Assembly (NCBI GenBank): GCA_050742535.1
Contig: JBOGIQ010000249.1
Span: 1-9,261 of the forward strand
Length of the DNA stretch: 9,261 nt
Direction: 5' to 3'
Source of the DNA: Gp6-AA40 sp050742535
GTDB taxonomy: Bacteria > Acidobacteriota > Vicinamibacteria > Vicinamibacterales > UBA2999
Under the pieces are notes generated by a model. It worked only from the letters and a program-made list of their open reading frames with translations, had not been told where the DNA came from and made no database searches. Positions 5,571-9,261 of this stretch are shown piece after piece. A program made the position numbers and the translations under genes. How positions within the stretch are numbered: the first letter of the stretch is position 1; each line of letters starts with the position of its first letter.

Positions 5571-6415
5571 AACCGGGTTTGATCGCCGCTCTTTCCGCGG
5601 CGATCGTGTTCGTGGCCGTTGCCGCGACGCCGCCGCTGGTCGCACAGGATCAGAACCGGGAGGTCATCGGCGGCGTTATCGCGCAACAAGAGCGCGCCCG
5701 TCGCGGCGGTGGACCGCCGCGGCCGGCGCCGCGAACACCCGCCGGGCGCGTGCTGCTGCAGGGCGCGACGCCGGCCGACAAAGGCGTCTGGCTCCCGGGT
5801 CCGGGCATCACGGGCGTTCCCATCAAACCGCTCGATCAGGTGCCGATTCTTCCATGGGCGCGCGGTGTGTTCGCGGATCGCCAGGTCAACGAACTCGAGC
5901 CGCACACCCGCTGCAAGCCCTCGGGTGTCGCGCGCGAGTTTCAAACGCCGTATGGGGTGGAGTTCGTCGAGCTGCCCGAGCAGCGGAAGATCTACATCTT
6001 CGACATCGGCGGGCCCCACACGTTCAGGACGATTTACATGGACGGGCGCACGCATCCGGTGAACGGGCTGCGCACCGCCTACGGCCATTCCGTCGGGTGG
6101 TGGGAGGGCGACACGCTCGTCTCCGACACGACCAACTTCCACGAGGGCTTCTGGCTCGATCGCAAGGGCCTGCCGCACACCGAACGGCTGCACACCGTCG
6201 AGCGCTGGACGCGCAAGGACGACAGCACGATGGAGTACTCGCTGACGGTCGACGACCCTGGCGCCTACAGCGCGCGCTGGACGACAAGCGTGATCTTGAG
6301 CTGGGAGGCGAACACCGAGCTGTTCGAGTACGTCTGCCAGCAGCAGAACTACGCGCACGAGCTGATGGTTGGAGAGATGAAATCCGTGGACCGCACGACC
6401 GTCGTCGTCCCCTAA
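5567..6415 (+). CDS. Secreted conserved hypothetical protein
   Basis: The protein has 282 residues. An N-terminal Sec signal (MKPGLIAALSAAIVFVAVAA, cleavage likely near PLVAQ) is followed by an Arg/Gly/Pro-rich linker at about 43-60 and a globular part from about residue 90 to the end. Noticeable blocks are HTRCKPSGVAREF, IYIFDIGGPHTFRTIYMDGR, AYGHSVGWWEGDTLVSDTTNF, and RWTRKDDSTMEYSLTVDDPG. I recognise this layout as a family common in Acidobacteriota and some Proteobacteria that is normally left as hypothetical; I know of no established function. The only two cysteines, Cys116 and Cys257, could form a disulfide after export. The ATG overlaps the SWIB stop, so expression is coupled to that gene. 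fhcA begins 13 bases after its stop. Confidence 0.85.
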   Translation: MKPGLIAALSAAIVFVAVAATPPLVAQDQNREVIGGVIAQQERARRGGGPPRPAPRTPAGRVLLQGATPADKGVWLPGPGITGVPIKPLDQVPILPWARGVFADRQVNELEPHTRCKPSGVAREFQTPYGVEFVELPEQRKIYIFDIGGPHTFRTIYMDGRTHPVNGLRTAYGHSVGWWEGDTLVSDTTNFHEGFWLDRKGLPHTERLHTVERWTRKDDSTMEYSLTVDDPGAYSARWTTSVILSWEANTELFEYVCQQQNYAHELMVGEMKSVDRTTVVVP

Positions 6416-6428
6416 ATTCCGGCCGCCG

Positions 6429-8069
6429 ATGAGTCTTCGTATAACCGGCGGCACCGTCTACGATCCTGCCAACGGCGTCAACGGCGACGTCCGGGATATC
6501 TGCATCGACGACGGTCGCATCGTCGCCGCACTTCCGGCGGGAGCTCCAAGGATCGACGCGCGCGGCATGATCGTCATGCCCGGTGGCGTGGACATCCATT
6601 CCCACGTCGCCGGCTCGAGCGTGAACCTGGCGCGCCGTCTGCTCCCGGAGGAGCACGACGCGGATCCGGCACCGAGGCCCGATCTCCTCGACGACCAGCC
6701 GCTGGCGCGCTCGGGCACCGGCGGGACGGTGCCCTCGACGTTCACGACAGGCTACCGGTATGCCGGCCTCGGGTACACGACCGTGTTCGACGCCGCCGTT
6801 GCGCCGCTGACGGCCAGGCTGTCGCACGCCGAGCTCGACGACACGCCGATCGTCGACGCGGGCTTCTTTGTGCTCATGGGAAACGACGACTACCTGTTCC
6901 GGCTGATTGACGCCGGCGAAGGTGCTGCCGCCCGCGACTACGCGGCATGGCTGCTCGGCGCCGCCGGCGGGTATGCCATCAAGGTCGTGAATCCCGGCGG
7001 CATCGAGCTGTGGAAGCAGGGACGCCGCGGCCGCATCGAGCTCGATACGCCGGTCGGATCGAGCCGCGTGACACCGCGCGCCATCCTCGAGACGCTCGTC
7101 GGCGCGGCGAATCAGCTGCGTCTGCCGCACGCCGCTCACGTGCACTGCAACAATCTCGGCATCGCCGGAAACGTATCGACGACGCTCGAGAGCATGCGGG
7201 CGGTTGACGGCCATCGGGCGCATTTCACGCATCTGCAGTTTCACAGCTACGGCGTCGATCCCGAGGGCCGCTGGCGCTCGGGCGCGCGCGAGATCGCCGA
7301 ATACATCAACGCCCACCCCAACATCACCGGCGACGTCGGACAGGTCCTCTTCGGTGCCGCGACCACGCTGACGGCGGATGGTCCCGTCGAGTACCTGCTG
7401 CACAAGAGCAGCGGCCGCAAATGGGTGAACGTGGACGTCGAGCTCGAAACCGGCTGCGGCATCGTTCCCTACGCATACCAGGAAAAGGCGGCGATCGCCG
7501 CGCTGCAATGGGTGGTCGGACTCGAGTTGTTCCTGCTGTCATCCGATCCGTGGCGCGTCGTGCTGTCCACGGATCATCCGAACGGCGGGTCGTTCATGGC
7601 GTACCCGGAACTGGTCCGGCTGCTCATGGATCGCACCTACCGCGACGAGCAGCTGGCCCGCGTGAACCCGAGGCTGCTGGCCGGAAGCGCGCTCGCGGAC
7701 GGTCTGTCGCGCGAATACACGCTCGAGGAGATCGCCATCGTGACCAGGTCGGGTCCGGCACGGCTGCTGGGCCTCGGCGGCAAGGGGCATCTCGGCGCCG
7801 GAGCGGACGCGGACGTCACGGTCTATAACGTCGAGGAGAATGTCGCCGAGATGTTTCGGACGCCGCGGTACGTCGTCAAAGCGGGCGTGCTCGTCGTTGA
7901 GGAGGGCCAGCTCCGGCGCGCACCGGCCGGGCAGCGCCTGCGCGTGCAGCCGGAATTCGATCGCCGGATCGAATCCGGGTTGCGGCGCTACTTCGATCAG
8001 TACGCGACCGTGTCGTTCGATCACTATCCGGTGCGCGTGCCCGGCGCGCCGTGCGCCATCGCGGGCTGA
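6429..8069 (+). CDS. fhcA: Formyltransferase/hydrolase complex subunit FhcA (formylmethanofuran hydrolase subunit)
   Basis: This 546-residue protein is the amidohydrolase-fold subunit that hydrolyses formyl-methylofuran to formate and methylofuran, the last step of H4MPT-linked formaldehyde oxidation. The length fits the family. The metal-site residues appear intact: H57-x-H59 in GGVDIHSH, Lys185 in AIKVVNPGG (the lysine expected to be carboxylated), histidines 237 and 239 in HVHCNN, the HFTHLQFHSYG block (265, 268, 272), and Asp382 in STDHPNGG. The C-terminal part (LGLGGKGHLGAGADADVTVY) completes the small beta-sandwich common to this superfamily. No Shine-Dalgarno is evident in the 13-base gap before the ATG. 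The stop is one base before the fhcD GTG, indicating tight coupling within fhcA-D-C. Confidence 0.96.
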   Translation: MSLRITGGTVYDPANGVNGDVRDICIDDGRIVAALPAGAPRIDARGMIVMPGGVDIHSHVAGSSVNLARRLLPEEHDADPAPRPDLLDDQPLARSGTGGTVPSTFTTGYRYAGLGYTTVFDAAVAPLTARLSHAELDDTPIVDAGFFVLMGNDDYLFRLIDAGEGAAARDYAAWLLGAAGGYAIKVVNPGGIELWKQGRRGRIELDTPVGSSRVTPRAILETLVGAANQLRLPHAAHVHCNNLGIAGNVSTTLESMRAVDGHRAHFTHLQFHSYGVDPEGRWRSGAREIAEYINAHPNITGDVGQVLFGAATTLTADGPVEYLLHKSSGRKWVNVDVELETGCGIVPYAYQEKAAIAALQWVVGLELFLLSSDPWRVVLSTDHPNGGSFMAYPELVRLLMDRTYRDEQLARVNPRLLAGSALADGLSREYTLEEIAIVTRSGPARLLGLGGKGHLGAGADADVTVYNVEENVAEMFRTPRYVVKAGVLVVEEGQLRRAPAGQRLRVQPEFDRRIESGLRRYFDQYATVSFDHYPVRVPGAPCAIAG

Positions 8070-8070
8070 C

Positions 8071-8970
8071 GTGGAGATCCGCGGCGTCTTCATCCAGGAC
8101 ACGTTTGCCGAGGCGTTCGGCATGCGTGCCGCGCGTCTGGTCATCACCGCGCGCACGCACAAGTGGGCGCGCGAGGCGGCGCTGAAGCTCACCGGGTTCG
8201 CGACCTCGGTCATCGCCTGCAAGTGCGAGGCGGGCATCGAGCGCGAGCTCGCACCGGCGGAGACACCGGACGCGCGTCCCGGAGTGTCGGTTCTCTTCTT
8301 CACGATGGACATGGACAGCCTCGGCAAGCGGCTGATCGAGCGCATCGGCCAGACGGTGCTGACCTGCCCGACGGCGAGCTGCTTCGACGGTCTTCCCGGC
8401 GCGGCCGATCGGCTGACCGCCGGGCGCGCGCTGCGCGTGTTCGGCGACCGACTGCAGATCAGCAAGGTCGTCGGCGGCGAACGGTACTGGCGCATCCCGG
8501 TGATGGAAGGCGAATGCCTCATGCAGGAGAGCTTCGGCGTCCAGAAAAAGGGCGTCGGCGGCGGCAATTTTCTGATCCTGGCCGAGACCGCCGACAAGGG
8601 ACTGGCCGCCGCCGAGGCTGCCGTCCGGGCGATCGAGGGAATGGCGGGCGTGATTCTGCCGTTCCCCGGCGGCGTGGTGCGCAGCGGCAGCAAGGTTGGC
8701 GCCCGGGGCTACAAGGGGATGATCGCGTCGACCAACGACGCGTACTGTCCGACCGTTCGCCCGCGCACGAAAAGCGAACTGCCGGACGGGGTCAATGCCG
8801 TGCTCGAGGTCGTGCTCGACGGGCTCGACGCGCCGGCGATCAACCGCGCGATGCGAGCAGGCATCGACGCCGCCTGCCGTCCTGGCGTCAAGGCCATCGG
8901 CGCGGGCAACTACGGCGGCAAGCTCGGTCCGTATCACTTTCATCTGCGCCAGGTGATGGGCGATGACTGA
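8071..8970 (+). CDS. fhcD: Formylmethanofuran:tetrahydromethanopterin formyltransferase, FhcD (Ftr)
   Basis: The protein has 299 residues, close to the usual length of about 297. It transfers the formyl group from formyl-H4MPT to methylofuran within the cytoplasmic Fhc complex. The GTG start gives MEIRGVFIQDTFAEAFGMRA, which matches the conserved Ftr N-terminus, and no better ATG exists upstream. Recognisable blocks are ARLVITA, SVLFFTMDMDSLGKRLIERIGQ, TCPTASCFDGL, GVGGGNFLILAE, GGVVRSGSKVGARGYKGM, STNDAYCPTVR, and the C-terminal AGNYGGKLGPYHFHL, covering both lobes of the fold. The start follows the fhcA stop by a single base. Its last eight bases contain an ATG in another frame, which may be a relic of the original fhcC start. 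Confidence 0.96.
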   Translation: MEIRGVFIQDTFAEAFGMRAARLVITARTHKWAREAALKLTGFATSVIACKCEAGIERELAPAETPDARPGVSVLFFTMDMDSLGKRLIERIGQTVLTCPTASCFDGLPGAADRLTAGRALRVFGDRLQISKVVGGERYWRIPVMEGECLMQESFGVQKKGVGGGNFLILAETADKGLAAAEAAVRAIEGMAGVILPFPGGVVRSGSKVGARGYKGMIASTNDAYCPTVRPRTKSELPDGVNAVLEVVLDGLDAPAINRAMRAGIDAACRPGVKAIGAGNYGGKLGPYHFHLRQVMGDD

Positions 8971-9112
8971 CGCTGTCGCCGGGTCCACGACGGTTGCTTC
9001 GCCCTCCCGTCGCGGAACCCGGCCCACTCTGTCTCTTGTGGGGCGGGTGCCGCCGGAGTCTGGTCTGAAGCGGAGGCGGACCCGCCTCCCCCAGATGGCG
9101 ACTGCCGGATGA
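8963..9112 (+). CDS. Possible 49-codon ORF bridging fhcD and fhcC
   Basis: An ATG at 8963, inside the last codons of fhcD, opens a frame of 49 codons whose TGA (9110-9112) overlaps the fhcC ATG (9109-9111). The product starts MTDAVAGSTTV and becomes basic and Arg/Pro-rich, resembling no protein I know. Most of it is encoded by palindromic repeat DNA. It may be a relic of the original fhcC start: MTDAV resembles the fhcC N-terminus MSDVV. If translated, it would pass ribosomes from fhcD to fhcC by ATGA-type reinitiation. Long open frames are common by chance at this GC content, so coding is doubtful. Confidence 0.25.
   Translation: MTDAVAGSTTVASPSRRGTRPTLSLVGRVPPESGLKRRRTRLPQMATAG
8965..8975 (+). 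repeat. 11-bp direct repeat flanking the fhcD-fhcC gap, left copy
   Basis: GACTGACGCTG occurs here, spanning the fhcD stop, and again exactly at 9125-9135 inside the first codons of fhcC. The copies are 160 bp apart and bracket the palindrome-filled gap. This could be a target-site duplication or a duplication break point. It could also be chance, because both copies fall in short GC-rich coding words. Confidence 0.5.
8978..9023. repeat. Imperfect inverted repeat in the fhcD-fhcC gap
   Basis: GCCGGGTCC (8978-8986) pairs with GGAACCCGGC (9014-9023, one extra A). After a one-base mismatch on each side, CGACGG (8988-8993) pairs with CCGTCG (9007-9012), leaving a 13-base loop. The stem holds 15 base pairs. 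No T-run follows. It resembles dispersed palindromic repeat DNA more than a terminator, and a terminator would be unexpected between two subunits of one complex. Confidence 0.6.
9072..9089. repeat. Perfect 8-bp palindrome near the fhcC start
   Basis: GGAGGCGG (9072-9079) and CCGCCTCC (9082-9089) form a perfect stem around a two-base centre. The GCGGACCC word overlapping its centre also occurs in the palindrome cluster inside fhcB (1599-1606), hinting that both belong to one repeat family. It lies 20 bases upstream of the fhcC ATG, in a region without a clear Shine-Dalgarno site. Confidence 0.55.
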
Positions 9113-9261
9113 GCGACGTCGTTCGACTGACGCTGCGCACCGCGATCGATCAATCCATCGAGATCGACGGGCTGACGCCGGATCGCGTGGCGACGCTCTC
9201 CGAAGCTGAGATCGCGGGCCTGCCGGTTCTCGCCGGCTCGCGCCGCGCGTCGCTTGGTGAC
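9109..9261 (+). CDS. fhcC: Formyltransferase/hydrolase complex subunit FhcC, N-terminal part
   Basis: Fifty-one codons are visible before the right edge. The start MSDVVRLTLRTAIDQSIEID and the following LTPDRVATLSEAEIAGLPV match the N-terminal region of FhcC/FwdC, the subunit that in its complete form adopts a beta-helical, GltB C-terminal-like fold and scaffolds the complex. Only this head region can be judged. The ATG at 9109 was chosen because the family N-terminus starts here; an earlier ATG at 8963 is out of frame by the 146-bp distance. No Shine-Dalgarno is evident, and the ATG overlaps the TGA of the bridging frame. Gene order fhcA-D-C supports the call. Confidence 0.88.
   Translation, partial: MSDVVRLTLRTAIDQSIEIDGLTPDRVATLSEAEIAGLPVLAGSRRASLGD
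9125..9135 (+). repeat. 11-bp direct repeat flanking the fhcD-fhcC gap, right copy
   Basis: This is the second exact copy of GACTGACGCTG, within codons 6-9 of fhcC. See the left copy at 8965-8975. Together they delimit a 160-bp unit that may be an insertion or a segmental duplication. Confidence 0.5.

Overview
The window is a GC-rich bacterial segment, mostly co-oriented on the + strand. It holds the four genes of the formyltransferase/hydrolase (Fhc) complex: fhcB (957-2255), fhcA (6429-8069), fhcD (8071-8970) and the first 51 codons of fhcC (9109 to the right edge). In aerobic C1-metabolising bacteria this complex takes the formyl group from formyl-tetrahydromethanopterin, passes it to methylofuran, and releases formate. 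The host is therefore likely able to oxidise formaldehyde or methanol through the H4MPT branch. Several secreted alpha/beta hydrolases, a Tat-exported amidohydrolase, a SWIB protein and a secreted conserved hypothetical suggest an Acidobacteriota-type soil bacterium, perhaps Vicinamibacteria. That assignment is inference from gene content and style, not proof.

Layout. Positions 1-109 are a divergent promoter region: the start of a secreted protein leaves on the minus strand, and a secreted alpha/beta hydrolase-fold protein (110-955) starts on the plus strand. fhcB follows after one base. A 9-bp satellite array begins inside the fhcB stop codon, and inverted copies of the same unit lie downstream (2250-2395). 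Next come a secreted esterase (2409-3509), a Tat-exported YtcJ-like amidohydrolase with a TTG start (3518-5164), a SWIB-domain protein with a lysine-rich tail (5250-5570), and a secreted hypothetical (5567-6415, ATGA overlap). fhcA, fhcD and fhcC complete the window.

The order fhcB-A-D-C is kept, but fhcB is separated from fhcA by about 4.2 kb holding four genes with no obvious C1 role. Three places carry non-coding-type repeat DNA: an in-frame cluster of overlapping palindromes inside fhcB (about 1598-1664), the 9-bp array after fhcB, and a 138-bp palindrome-filled gap between fhcD and fhcC. The last has a second ATG and an 11-bp direct repeat, as if an element had landed on the original fhcC start. 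No CRISPR array, transposase, tRNA or rRNA was seen. The most notable points are this repeat invasion of a C1 operon, a hydrolase-fold protein lacking its nucleophile serine, and an FhcB that keeps an N-terminal iron-sulfur-type cysteine set but appears to have lost the metal-ligand cysteine of archaeal FwdB/FmdB.
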